Shown: positions 16,828 to 24,479 of the stretch, in pieces | Layout: each line of letters starts with the position of its first letter | How positions within the stretch are numbered: the stretch's first letter is position 1 | The notes under the pieces: model-generated | The model's database searches: none | Told to the model about the DNA's origin: nothing | The model's input: only the letters and a program-made list of their open reading frames with translations | Position numbers and translations under genes: made by a program | Origin: Alphaproteobacteria bacterium | Lineage (GTDB): Bacteria; Pseudomonadota; Alphaproteobacteria; Reyranellales; Reyranellaceae | Assembly: GCA_947474005.1 (NCBI GenBank) | Contig: CANJHI010000040.1 | Coordinates: 1 to 35,929, forward strand | DNA length: 35,929 bases | Direction of reading: 5' to 3'

Positions 16828-17053
16828 TACTTATATAAGGTGTTCCGGGTTCGATTTCAACATCTAATTTTACTAAGAGTTCTATAACTCTACCGGCCAC
16901 GGGAGATTCAATATCAACTGTTGCTTTGTCCGTCTCAACAGAAATCAAAATGTCACCAATATTAACTTCTTGTCCGGGTTGTACTTTAATGTCAACCACA
17001 AAAGCAGAATTAACATTTTCGCCAACTCTCGGCATCTTTACTTTAGTTTGCAC
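16817..17053 (-). CDS. free-standing lipoyl-domain protein
   Basis: This 78-residue protein consists of one biotinyl/lipoyl domain and nothing else. It has the lipoylation motif ETDKATVDIESP with the target Lys at about residue 43, preceded by KMPRVGENV and followed by AGRVIELLVK, as in the E2 lipoyl domains of 2-oxoacid dehydrogenases. There is no subunit-binding domain or acyltransferase core. The GTG start has a GGGGG ribosome binding site, four bases past the Mct-like stop. E1 alpha and beta genes of a 2-oxoacid dehydrogenase lie at 25251-27241 under the same type of operator, so this protein may be their mobile lipoyl carrier. A biotin carrier is less likely because the EAMKM motif is absent. 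Confidence 0.88.
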   Translation of the reverse strand: MQTKVKMPRVGENVNSAFVVDIKVQPGQEVNIGDILISVETDKATVDIESPVAGRVIELLVKLDVEIEPGTPYISIET

Positions 17054-17056
17054 TGA

Positions 17057-18289
17057 TTACCCCCTGTTATCTCTCTCTATGATTTTTTCTTTAACTAAGT
17101 CATCAAGTTCTTCAGGACTCAGATTTAGTATCTCCTTTAGGACTTCCTCGGTGTGCTGTCCAAAGTAAGGAGCAATCTCTGGCTCAAGATTATGGCTAAA
17201 TTGAAATCTTATTGGCGATGCAATGTTTGGCGTGATTCCTATCCCTGGCTGGTTCTGGAGAGAGAAAATAGGATTTTGATCAGAAGCTCTTGCATCATTA
17301 TTGAGCAAATCCTTAAAACTTTGATATCTAGACCAGCTCACTTTATTGGCCTCGAAAGCAGGAATTAAATCTTCTAAGGTTTTTGCTGCAATAACTCGTT
17401 CCATAATTAGCGCAATCGATTCTCTATGCAGATATCGCTGCCCTTCATCTTGAAAATCGGCAGATAAATCTTTTTCAAGTTCCGCTAATGAACTTTCTAT
17501 ACCTAGTGCAATTTTTAGTGAGTTCCACTGTCTTGAAGTTAAACCAACAAGCATAATTTGCTGATTATCTGCGGTCAGAAAATTCTTACCAAAAGAGCCA
17601 TATAGATAATTTCCATCTTGAGCAATCACTTCTTCACCAATATATGCTTGGGAAAGTCGACCTAGTGCACCGACTACTGACAGTGCAACATCTGAAAGTG
17701 CAATCGAAACTAATTCACCTTCACCGGTCTGACGTCGTTTTCGCTCTGCCGCTAAAATTGCAATTGCCACAAGGTTTCCAAGGATCAAATCCCAAGTTGG
17801 CAGAACGCTATTTGTTGGGGAGTCCGAATCTTTTGGTCCTGTAATCATGGGGTATCCAAATGCTGGATGCACTGTGTAATCAACTTCGCTTGAACCATCA
17901 AAATTGCCAGTTAATGAAATCACAATTACGTCAGATCTTTTCTTACGAAGTTCTTCATAACTCAATTGATCCTTAGAGGCAAGATTCGTGAGAAATATTC
18001 CAGATCCTTCGCCAGGCGAAGTGATTAGGTCAGAAATTAACTTTCTACCTTTCTGGCTTTTAAGGTCAACTTGAATAGATTTTTTTCCACGGTTTAATCC
18101 AGCCCAAAATAGCGAGGCATGAGATTTGGTAATTGGCCAACGTTTGAAGTCAAGACCTCCACCGAGAGGATCAAAGCGAATAACCTCTGCCCCAAGTTGA
18201 GCCAAGGTAAGCCCACCTAGAGGAGCAGCCACAAAGGCCGACCCTTCAATAATTCTCAAACCAGAAAGAATCGGTAATGCAAGAGTCAT
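17057..18289 (-). CDS. mct: 2-methylfumaryl-CoA isomerase-like (mesaconyl-CoA C1-C4 CoA transferase), CaiB family
   Basis: This 410-residue class III CoA-transferase resembles Mct of the 3-hydroxypropionate bicycle much more than generic CaiB proteins. Shared features, as I recall the Chloroflexus protein, include EGSAFVAAPLGGLTLAQLG, RFDPLGGGLDFKRWP, SLFWAGLNRGKKS, GSSEVDYTVHP, LPTWD and NYLYGSFGKNF. Asp167 in LPTWDLILGN is at the position of the catalytic Asp that carries the acyl group. Mct moves CoA within mesaconate from C1 to C4, needing no second acid. It lies between a MaoC hydratase and a lipoyl protein in one tightly packed operon with a CitE-like lyase, fitting C5-dicarboxylyl-CoA chemistry. 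I made no alignment; assignment to another CaiB subgroup remains possible. Confidence 0.75.
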   Translation of the reverse strand: MTLALPILSGLRIIEGSAFVAAPLGGLTLAQLGAEVIRFDPLGGGLDFKRWPITKSHASLFWAGLNRGKKSIQVDLKSQKGRKLISDLITSPGEGSGIFLTNLASKDQLSYEELRKKRSDVIVISLTGNFDGSSEVDYTVHPAFGYPMITGPKDSDSPTNSVLPTWDLILGNLVAIAILAAERKRRQTGEGELVSIALSDVALSVVGALGRLSQAYIGEEVIAQDGNYLYGSFGKNFLTADNQQIMLVGLTSRQWNSLKIALGIESSLAELEKDLSADFQDEGQRYLHRESIALIMERVIAAKTLEDLIPAFEANKVSWSRYQSFKDLLNNDARASDQNPIFSLQNQPGIGITPNIASPIRFQFSHNLEPEIAPYFGQHTEEVLKEILNLSPEELDDLVKEKIIERDNRG

Positions 18290-18291
18290 GC

Positions 18292-18825
18292 TTAAGACAT
18301 TCGCCCTTCAATTGATCCAGATTTTGGCGTAGGAAAATAATTCTGGCCAATTCCAGAGCTCCGCTTTGGAATCATCACACTTCTAAACCAAGTCACAATC
18401 TCGACACCATCCTGGTTTAACCCTCGAGTGAACATGGAAATAATTCCCATATTTGGTTTAGAAGATGATTCGCGCACTTCTGTGCAGATACTTTCGGCAT
18501 ATAAAGTGTCTCCGACATAAACAGGGTGTGTAAGTTTAATGTCAGTCCAGCCCAAATTGGCCACAGCATTTTGGCTCATATCGATAACTGAAATACCCAG
18601 AATAATGGCAACTGTAAGACCAGAATTAACAATTATTTTTCCATTTGAGACTGGATTAGAAAGAGCCAGATGCGCATTAAAATGGTTTTGATTTGTATTA
18701 CAAGTTAATTGTGTAAACCACGTGCAATCAGTCTCACTTATAGTGCGACCAAAAGGATGTTCATAAGAATCACCAACAACAAAATCCTCATAAAATCTAC
18801 CGAGTTCAGCTTTGTGCTTTGCCAT
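18292..18825 (-). CDS. MaoC-like hydratase (second copy; mesaconyl-C4-CoA hydratase candidate)
   Basis: This protein of about 177 residues has a single hot-dog MaoC domain. It starts FYEDFVVGDSYEHPFGRTISETD, followed by FTQLTCNTNQNHFNAHLA with His48, then GDTLYAES. The Asp of the standard Asp-x-Asn-Pro-x-His hydratase motif is not in its usual place, as in CitE-linked MaoC proteins. ATG codons at 18837 and 18831 are in frame too; 18825 is preferred because GGGGA lies five bases upstream. Either start overlaps the lyase gene. Position next to the Mct-like gene and the CitE-like lyase suggests hydration of mesaconyl-C4-CoA to citramalyl-CoA. Dehydration of a related 3-hydroxyacyl-CoA is the alternative. 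Confidence 0.75.
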   Translation of the reverse strand: MAKHKAELGRFYEDFVVGDSYEHPFGRTISETDCTWFTQLTCNTNQNHFNAHLALSNPVSNGKIIVNSGLTVAIILGISVIDMSQNAVANLGWTDIKLTHPVYVGDTLYAESICTEVRESSSKPNMGIISMFTRGLNQDGVEIVTWFRSVMIPKRSSGIGQNYFPTPKSGSIEGRMS

Positions 18826-19771
18826 TGTCATCCCCATTCATAGAAGGCTTTAAACCTGCAGCGATACCTTTTGAATAAATCATTTCAGCCATTTTCCTAG
18901 TTGCTTCATCAATCATTTTCCCTTCGAATAAAAAGGCACCCGCAGATTTTTCACTTGCATTCGAATGATTAAAGTGAGCAATAATTTTGGCAGATTTCTC
19001 AAAAACCTCTTTACTTGGTGTAAAAATTGAATTTACTACTTCTATTTGCGAAGGGTGAATTACCCACTTTCCATCGTAGCCAAGAGAAGCAGATAATTGA
19101 GACCTAAGTTTTAGTCCGGGCTCATTACCAAGATCACTGAATGGACCATCGATTGCTAGTAGACCATTTGCGCGAGCGGCTGTAAGTATTGAAAACAGGA
19201 CATGATGGTATGCATCTTCACCTGGATAATTGATTGGATTCTCACCGATATTTAAAACCTGCATCCCCATACTTGCAGCGAAGTCCCCAGGGCCAAAAAT
19301 TAAGGAGATTGTGCGGCTGCAGGCACTGGCAATATCTGCAACATTTAATAGTCCACGTGCTGACTCAATTTGAAGTTGAATTTTTGTTTGATCATTCAAC
19401 CCTAGTGATAGTTCTAGTTCAGTTAATCTTTGACAAATTTCGCTCACCTGTTGTGACGTCTCAACTTTAGGAATAATGATAGAAGTAAATTTAGAAGGCG
19501 CTTTAGTAATAAGTTCTTCGATGTCTTGGATTCCTATTATTTGGTTTTGCTCGTTTACTCGAACAGCTACCGACGCTGAATTGAAATCACCTTTATTTAA
19601 TTCAGAAATTACTAATGACCTAGCAGATACTTTTTCAGGCAGTGACACTGAATCTTCTAAATCGAGAAATATTTCATCAGCATTTAATAGACGTGCTTTT
19701 TGAATCATTTTTTCGCTAGAGCCGGGAACTGCTAAGACACTTCTTTTCGACAAGAGATTAATTCTTGTCAT
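18806..19771 (-). CDS. HpcH/HpaI-CitE family CoA-ester lyase (malyl-/methylmalyl-/citramalyl-CoA lyase-like)
   Basis: This 321-residue TIM-barrel lyase carries the CitE/MCL signatures: RSVLAVPGSSEKMIQKA, FLDLEDSV (about 35-42), RVNE near 71, QIESARGLLN with the metal Glu at about 136, IFGPGDFAASMG with the metal Asp at about 163, DGPFSDLGNEPG, and GYDGKWVIHPSQI. Such enzymes reversibly split 3-hydroxyacyl-CoAs of the malyl type, for example to glyoxylate plus acetyl- or propionyl-CoA, or citramalyl-CoA to pyruvate plus acetyl-CoA. ATG 19771 has an AGAGAG site upstream; an alternative ATG at 19795 lies deeper in the CoA-transferase gene. The sequence alone does not choose the acyl-CoA. Confidence 0.85.
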   Translation of the reverse strand: MTRINLLSKRSVLAVPGSSEKMIQKARLLNADEIFLDLEDSVSLPEKVSARSLVISELNKGDFNSASVAVRVNEQNQIIGIQDIEELITKAPSKFTSIIIPKVETSQQVSEICQRLTELELSLGLNDQTKIQLQIESARGLLNVADIASACSRTISLIFGPGDFAASMGMQVLNIGENPINYPGEDAYHHVLFSILTAARANGLLAIDGPFSDLGNEPGLKLRSQLSASLGYDGKWVIHPSQIEVVNSIFTPSKEVFEKSAKIIAHFNHSNASEKSAGAFLFEGKMIDEATRKMAEMIYSKGIAAGLKPSMNGDDNGKAQS

Positions 19772-20903
19772 GAAGCTCTCTTTTAATTTCTTCATTATGC
19801 TCGCCTAATTTTGGGCCAGCTGAAATAATCTTGCCCGGAGTTTTGGATAGCCGTGCAACCAAGTTTTGCATGAGGATCCCATCCACTTTTGTGAAACTTT
19901 CCCTGGCGATAAAATGAGGGTCTTCAATAACCTGTTGCATATTATAAACTGGCGCTATAGCTGCATCTGCGGCTTCAATAGTTTCGATGACTTCTTTGGA
20001 TGTTCTCGAGCCAATCCAGTTACTTGTCAGTTCTTCAAGAGCTTCTCTGTTTTCAAATCGAGATTGAAAGGATGTGAATCGAGGATCACCTCCGCCTCCC
20101 ACAGTTTCTATGAGCCGCTTAGCAACAGATTCTGCTGAGGCTGAAAGTGCTACCCAAACTCCATCAGAACACTTATAAGTTCCACGGGGAATTGAATAAG
20201 GAATACTTGAACCAAGTCGTGGCTGCAGATAACCAAGTGAATCCCATGCTGCTGGCAGTGGTCCCATTATTTGTAAGACGGAGTCAACAAGATCTATATC
20301 CACTATTTGGCCTTGCCCAGTTAGCTTTGCGTGATAAATCGCAATCATGGCTGAGAATGATCCAACTAGCGCCGTGACCTCATCAGTGAGTGCTATTGGC
20401 GGCAATAGTGGACCCCCATCAGGTTCTCCTAAAAGCGAAGAGAGACCTGAAAGGGCTTCTGCGATTGTGGCAAAGCCGGGTTTTTGCGCGTATGGACCTG
20501 TTTGTCCAAATCCAGAAACGCGTAGAACCACTAGCTTTGGATTTCTAGAAATTAACTGTTCAGGATCTAGACCAAGTTGTTCAATTTTTCCTGGGCGCAT
20601 GTTTTCAATCAGCAAATCTGCAGAATCAATAAGTTCTTTTAGTATTGATAGATCATCGTTGTTCTTTAGATCCAAAACGAGCGAACGTTTTCCACGGTTA
20701 ACTAATTTCCACCAGAGAGAATCGGTTTCACCTGGCTGGGTCCATCCCATTGCTCTAGTGGAGTCTCCGCTGGGTCTTTCTATTTTAATTACATCTGCAC
20801 CGTAATCTGCAAAATATTTTGCTACTCCTGGACCTGCAACAACTGTTGCTAAGTCAACGACCTTGAGCCCGACCAGAGGCCCTGAGTGTTCTCTAGAATT
20901 CAT
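19758..20903 (-). CDS. CaiB/BaiF class III CoA-transferase
   Basis: This 381-residue protein has the family N-terminus LKVVDLATVVAGPGVAKYFADYGADVIKIE, then LIENMRPGKIEQLGL and RVSGFGQTGPYAQKPGF, with the catalytic Asp at about residue 174 in IALTDEVTALVG. C-terminal AAIAPVYNMQQVIEDPHF is also typical. It moves CoA from a donor such as succinyl-CoA to a carboxylic acid. Unlike the Mct-like neighbour it looks like an intermolecular enzyme of the itaconate, malate or oxalate type. Its start overlaps the MaoC stop (TAATG) and its end overlaps the lyase gene. With the MaoC and CitE-like genes it forms a transferase-hydratase-lyase trio like that of itaconate degradation. Acceptor acid unknown. Confidence 0.88.
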   Translation of the reverse strand: MNSREHSGPLVGLKVVDLATVVAGPGVAKYFADYGADVIKIERPSGDSTRAMGWTQPGETDSLWWKLVNRGKRSLVLDLKNNDDLSILKELIDSADLLIENMRPGKIEQLGLDPEQLISRNPKLVVLRVSGFGQTGPYAQKPGFATIAEALSGLSSLLGEPDGGPLLPPIALTDEVTALVGSFSAMIAIYHAKLTGQGQIVDIDLVDSVLQIMGPLPAAWDSLGYLQPRLGSSIPYSIPRGTYKCSDGVWVALSASAESVAKRLIETVGGGGDPRFTSFQSRFENREALEELTSNWIGSRTSKEVIETIEAADAAIAPVYNMQQVIEDPHFIARESFTKVDGILMQNLVARLSKTPGKIISAGPKLGEHNEEIKRELHDKN

Positions 20904-21388
20904 TACTTCGACCCATGTAAAGGAACTAAAAATGCGCGCTCAAACGTACAAATTAATTCATTATTCTGATTAAACCCAGAGGTTTTAACACTTACAATTC
21001 CTTGGTTTGTTTTTGATTTGGAAAATCTCTTGTCCAATATCTCAGTAGAGGCATAAATAGTGTCTCCATGAAAAACTGGCAATAAATGATTTAATTCTTT
21101 CACACCTAAACTTACTGTAGCTTTTCCTGAAATATCGGCTACAGACATTCCAGTTAACAGCGCATAGATATAAGTGCCCACAACAATATTTTTCCCTTGC
21201 GACATTTCATGCTTGGCATAGTGAGCGTCAACATGCAAAGGGCTACCGGCCATAGTTAGCATGCAATAGAGGTGATCTTCAGACTCGGTTATTGTTTTTC
21301 CAGGCCAGTGTCGGTAAATGTCACCAACCTCAAATTCATCATAAAAACGCCCATACCGATCAGCTCGGGCATCAAATTCACGTGTCAT
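20903..21388 (-). CDS. MaoC-like hydratase/dehydratase (first copy, mesaconyl-C1-CoA/methylmalyl-CoA type candidate)
   Basis: This single-domain MaoC protein of 161 residues is the first gene of the minus-strand operon. It starts GRFYDEFEVGDIYRHWPGKTITESED, then TMAGSPLHVDAHYAKH (H52, D54, H56), and FHGDTIYASTEIL. It is related to, but distinct from, the MaoC at 18292. The standard hydratase Asp two residues before Asn-Pro is replaced by Ala. An AAGGA ribosome binding site precedes the ATG. The leader would be about 33 bases from the divergent promoter. The two MaoC genes on either side of a CoA-transferase and a lyase suggest two successive hydration/dehydration steps in one pathway. Confidence 0.78.
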   Translation of the reverse strand: MTREFDARADRYGRFYDEFEVGDIYRHWPGKTITESEDHLYCMLTMAGSPLHVDAHYAKHEMSQGKNIVVGTYIYALLTGMSVADISGKATVSLGVKELNHLLPVFHGDTIYASTEILDKRFSKSKTNQGIVSVKTSGFNQNNELICTFERAFLVPLHGSK

Positions 21389-21427
21389 CGCTGATCCTTG
21401 CCATTAGTCCAAGAACTTCTTGGCCAT

Positions 21428-21456
21428 ACCTTAAACCTAGCCCTCCTTTTAGTCAA
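21428..21456 (-). promoter_or_regulatory. promoter of the minus-strand CoA-ester operon
   Basis: On the minus strand, TTGACT (21451-21456) and TAAGGT (21428-21433) are 17 bases apart. The -35 box is the left half of the LacI-type operator, so repressor binding would exclude RNA polymerase. The start point should be near 21421. Confidence 0.65.
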
Positions 21457-21485
21457 TCGGTTGACTAAAAGGAGGGCTAGGTTTA
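21432..21485. promoter_or_regulatory. LacI-type operator inside a 54-base divergent palindrome (operator 1)
   Basis: Two perfect 25-base inverted arms (21432-21456 and 21461-21485) surround TCGG. The core TTAGTCAATCGGTTGACTAA is repeated identically at 24400-24419 and, changed in the centre, near 29217. A central CG and TTGACT/AGTCAA arms are typical for LacI/GalR operators. The outer arm part (ccctcctttt and its complement) is not present at the other two sites and could form a cruciform or a second binding site. Confidence 0.85.
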
Positions 21486-21489
21486 CTTT
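21461..21489 (+). promoter_or_regulatory. promoter of the first dehydratase gene (leaderless pattern)
   Basis: TTGACT (21461-21466), a 17-base spacer and TACTTT (21484-21489) are followed seven bases later by the ATG at 21496. Transcription would begin at the start codon itself. The -35 is the right half of operator 1. Confidence 0.65.
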
Positions 21490-21495
21490 TAAGTC

Positions 21496-22626
21496 ATGAG
21501 TGCGTCAACCATATCTAGCATCAATGTGGCCACAGTTGCTGGGGAACTGCCTGCACCAGTTGTATTTGGTGATTGGATTATGAAAAGTAGAGAGTACGTG
21601 GTTGTCAAAGTCACCTTAAATTCAGGTGTTGAAGGCTGGGCATTTACTCTTACGCGTGATGGCGCGGTAGCTGAACACATTCGAAAGACGTTAAAGAATA
21701 TTTATTTAGGAACGAAGGCTGAAGACGTCGAAAAAACTTATACGACCGCTTTGCGCAGAAGTTTAGCCTCCCATTCTGCGGGGTTGGGTTTAAGGGCGTT
21801 ATCCATGCTTGATCTAGCTACGTGGGATGCACGTGCAAAGCAATCCAATCAGTCGATCTCAACTCTTCTTGGCGGCAGCCTTGAACCAATGCCGGCTACA
21901 GCAATCATTGGTTATCCTCCAGCAAAAATGGGTGGTCCTGAAGTTTATGAACAAGTTAGCGAACTATATAAGCAGGGTTGGCGAAGATTTAAAGCTCCAG
22001 TGGGTGTAAATAATCTGGCAACTGCTGAACGGTTAATGGCAGCGCGGAAAGCGGCCCCCGATGCATGGATTGGTTGTGATGCAGCTTGGATTTTTGATGA
22101 TGTCGATTCTGCGATGGAGTTATTAAATTTATTAGGGGATGTTAATTTAGGTTGGTTTGAAGATATTTTTCCACCTGGAAATGCACAAGTGGTTTCCGAA
22201 CTTCGTCAACGCACTCAAATCCCTATTGCAATGGGTGATGAACAAGGCGGAATTTATTACCCCGAATCCTTGATCGCAAAGGCTGCAGTTGATGTAGTGC
22301 GAATTGATTTGACCTGCATGGGTGGGATAACTGGTGGCAAGAAAATAGTAAAACAGTGTCTTGATTCAAAAGTAGATTTTGCGCCACACATGTTTGCCCA
22401 TGTTCATAGTCAAGTTTTTAGCGCTTGGGGCTATGCATCTGTGCCAATTGAGTGGGGCGTACCTTGGACTGGCGTGGATCCCTATGCGGACAGTTTGCGC
22501 CAACCTGAAATTATTGATGGCGGCTATATGAACCCACTTCCTGAAGAGAGCGGGTTTGGAAACCTAGTTAATAAGGATTGGATCCACACACAAAAATTTG
22601 AGGATCCTGAAGGAATTTTTAATTAA
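21496..22626 (+). CDS. enolase-superfamily acid-sugar dehydratase (mandelate racemase group), copy 1
   Basis: This 376-residue protein belongs to the mandelate racemase/muconate lactonizing enzyme group. The N-terminal capping domain includes VVFGDWIMKSREY and a 50s loop; the barrel has K166 in RRFKAPVG, metal ligands D195 (GCDAAW), E222 (WFEDIF) and E249 (MGDEQGG), D271, and general base H298 in APHMFAHVHS. This set is typical of sugar-acid dehydratases yielding 2-keto-3-deoxy acids, such as rhamnonate or gluconate-type enzymes. There is no ribosome binding site, and the promoter suggests a leaderless mRNA. A clear paralogue lies at 28050. It overlaps the convergent YrdC-like gene by four bases. 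Confidence 0.88.
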   Translation: MSASTISSINVATVAGELPAPVVFGDWIMKSREYVVVKVTLNSGVEGWAFTLTRDGAVAEHIRKTLKNIYLGTKAEDVEKTYTTALRRSLASHSAGLGLRALSMLDLATWDARAKQSNQSISTLLGGSLEPMPATAIIGYPPAKMGGPEVYEQVSELYKQGWRRFKAPVGVNNLATAERLMAARKAAPDAWIGCDAAWIFDDVDSAMELLNLLGDVNLGWFEDIFPPGNAQVVSELRQRTQIPIAMGDEQGGIYYPESLIAKAAVDVVRIDLTCMGGITGGKKIVKQCLDSKVDFAPHMFAHVHSQVFSAWGYASVPIEWGVPWTGVDPYADSLRQPEIIDGGYMNPLPEESGFGNLVNKDWIHTQKFEDPEGIFN

Positions 22627-23270
22627 ATTTCTGGGAAAAGCTTCTTAATAGTCTCTTCTGGCACCGCTCCAATTCTTGAGACAATGGGTTTTCTCTTTTC
22701 ATAATTAACAATTGAAGAAACAGTGCCTGAAATCTGACCAGCATCCAAGATGTATTCAACGCCGTCCTTAATCCTGAGACTAATATCTTTAACGTTTACC
22801 GGTAAACCCTGCCCAGGAATTGCCGCTGCCGCAACTGCACACGGCCCTGAACTCTCCAATAATTTCTTTACACTTGGATTTATTGGAATATTGACAGCCA
22901 CTAATTCTTTATATTTATCGGAACTCACTCTCATGGATTCATCCCGAGGGAGAACTAGTGTCAATTGACCAGTCTCAATATATTTTTTGGTTTCTTGATC
23001 TAGATTGGGAATGGTTACCTCACTATCCATCTGGGAGACTGATGAAAAAATCATCGAAAGAATATGTTCCTCAGAATTTTCTCTAAGTAGATTGAGATCC
23101 GTGATAGCTGAAGTATTTTGAGAGTCGCACGCGATAATGTAGCCAGAAGTCGCTGGCAAAATTACCAAGCGTCCCGCATGAATCGCAGCAGCGACTTCTG
23201 TGATCGTTTTACTGCTAATTGACTTCTTAGCAATAGACCTGGCTATGGCCAAAATTCCTCGAATCAACAT
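22623..23270 (-). CDS. divergent TsaC/YrdC/Sua5-fold protein
   Basis: This 215-residue protein has the YrdC fold. VAAAIHAGRLVILPATSGYIIACDS corresponds to the nucleotide-binding start of the domain. GQLTLVLPRDES, GPCAVAAAAIPGQGLPV (the usual STSANxSG region, here altered), GVEYILDAGQISGTVSSIVNYE and SRIGAVPEETI match the later part. The conserved lysine-rich KxxxRP motif that binds threonine and ATP in threonylcarbamoyl-AMP synthases is not seen; RENSEEHILSM stands there. ATG 23270 is chosen because upstream codons would run through the divergent lacI gene. A minus-strand TAATAT at 23300-23305 may be its -10. It is not likely to be the housekeeping tRNA enzyme; its role is unknown. Confidence 0.75.
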   Translation of the reverse strand: MLIRGILAIARSIAKKSISSKTITEVAAAIHAGRLVILPATSGYIIACDSQNTSAITDLNLLRENSEEHILSMIFSSVSQMDSEVTIPNLDQETKKYIETGQLTLVLPRDESMRVSSDKYKELVAVNIPINPSVKKLLESSGPCAVAAAAIPGQGLPVNVKDISLRIKDGVEYILDAGQISGTVSSIVNYEKRKPIVSRIGAVPEETIKKLFPEI

Positions 23271-23346
23271 TGACGGGGCTATTCCCCATTGCGTCCCGTA
23301 TATTACAATCCCAATGAATAAATAGGTGAAACTGAGGGCAAGAATT

Positions 23347-24393
23347 GTGGCGACTGAAAAAGGCGAAAAAGCCAGCAATGTAAAGCAAGTGCGCGCAACA
23401 ATTAGAGATGTTGCGCGTATTGCTAAAGTAGATCCCAGCCTTGTTTCACGAATTGTAAATAATGATCCCAAAGCCAGTGCATCACCAGCAACGCGTCAGC
23501 GAGTTTTAGATGCAGTTCAGGAGTTAGGTTATAGAGCCAACTCCGCTGCAAGAATGTTAAAAACTGCCCGTACCCAGATGATTGGCCTTCTACTTCCCGA
23601 CATGGCCAACCCTATGTACTCAGCAATAATTACTGGCGTAGAGCAAAGGTGCAAAGAACTCGGATATGGAGTTTTAATTGGAGATCACGCCGAGGGCGAT
23701 TCCGAAAAAACATTTACGGATTTACTAGAACGTGGACAAGTAGATGGTCTCTTAATTGCTTCAGGAACTCTTTCAGATACTTTTCTAAAGAAGGAAATCC
23801 TTGATCACTATAAGTCTGTTGTGATGGTTAATCGCCGTGTTAAAGGTGTTTCTGCGAGCGTAACTGTCAACGATGAACTTGGTGCCTCACTGGCAGTGGA
23901 TCATTTGGCCCAGTTTGGAACTAAATTAATCGCAGGTGTTTTTGGTCCACAGAATATAGATACGGCACAACGTCGTCGCAAAGGTTTCGAAAGTGCTGTT
24001 GTCAGAAATAAACTTAAGGCAACTATTATTGAGAAAAATTCTTGGGGAATGGATGCTGGAAGAGAAGCCGGACTGGAGCTACTATCAAAGAAGGTCAAAC
24101 CAGATGCAGTTTTTGCCTCGACAATTATGATGGGAATTGGATTTATTCGCGCAGCCCATGAATTAGGAGTAGATATCCCTAATAATGTGAGGGTTGCAGC
24201 ACTGCACGATAGCGATATTGCAAATTATTTATCGCCCTCCTTAACCACAGTTCATTTGCCGACAGTTGAGATGGGTAGCCAGGCTGTAGATTTGCTGCTC
24301 AGAATCATTGGTGGAGGATCACCTAGCCATCTAATTGTGGATACTCCGCCGGTCTTGGTTGCCCGAGATTCCACGGGAAAACCACAGCGCTAA
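23347..24393 (+). CDS. LacI-family transcriptional repressor of the locus
   Basis: This protein of about 348 residues has an N-terminal LacI helix-turn-helix (ATIRDVARIAKVDPSLVSRIVNND, about residues 17-40) and a periplasmic-binding-protein-like effector domain (QMIGLLLPDMANPMYSAIITG and later PNNVRVAALHDSDIANYLSPSLTTV). GTG 23347 is preferred because GAGGG lies nine bases upstream; GTG 23326 and GTG 23389 are also in frame. Operator-like palindromes at 21432, 24400 and 29217 surround it, one of them seven bases downstream of its stop. It therefore very probably represses all three operons and is released by a pathway intermediate or the imported sugar. Confidence 0.9.
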   Translation: MATEKGEKASNVKQVRATIRDVARIAKVDPSLVSRIVNNDPKASASPATRQRVLDAVQELGYRANSAARMLKTARTQMIGLLLPDMANPMYSAIITGVEQRCKELGYGVLIGDHAEGDSEKTFTDLLERGQVDGLLIASGTLSDTFLKKEILDHYKSVVMVNRRVKGVSASVTVNDELGASLAVDHLAQFGTKLIAGVFGPQNIDTAQRRRKGFESAVVRNKLKATIIEKNSWGMDAGREAGLELLSKKVKPDAVFASTIMMGIGFIRAAHELGVDIPNNVRVAALHDSDIANYLSPSLTTVHLPTVEMGSQAVDLLLRIIGGGSPSHLIVDTPPVLVARDSTGKPQR

Positions 24394-24399
24394 ACAATT

Positions 24400-24440
24400 T
24401 TAGTCAATCGGTTGACTAACTTAGCGACCTCACATAGCCT
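24400..24440 (+). promoter_or_regulatory. LacI-type operator 2 with promoter of the VOC-E1 operon
   Basis: The 20-base palindrome at 24400-24419 is identical to the core of operator 1. Its right half TTGACT (24412-24417) is the -35, followed after 17 bases by TAGCCT (24435-24440). A start near 24447 gives a leader of about 33 bases to the TTG start at 24480. Confidence 0.8.
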
Positions 24441-24479
24441 TGGGAGCGCCCGATAAGCTCTGAAGAAGGGGGATAAAAG

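Noticed and set aside
17057..21388. Simple itaconate degradation (transferase-hydratase-lyase)
   Set aside because: It would explain three of the genes but not the Mct-like isomerase, the second MaoC or the lipoyl protein; kept only as an alternative for part of the operon.
23271..23471. N-terminal extension of the YrdC-like frame (67 codons) across the lacI start
   Set aside because: The extension overlaps the repressor's DNA-binding region antisense and has no YrdC similarity; the ATG at 23270 gives the expected domain.
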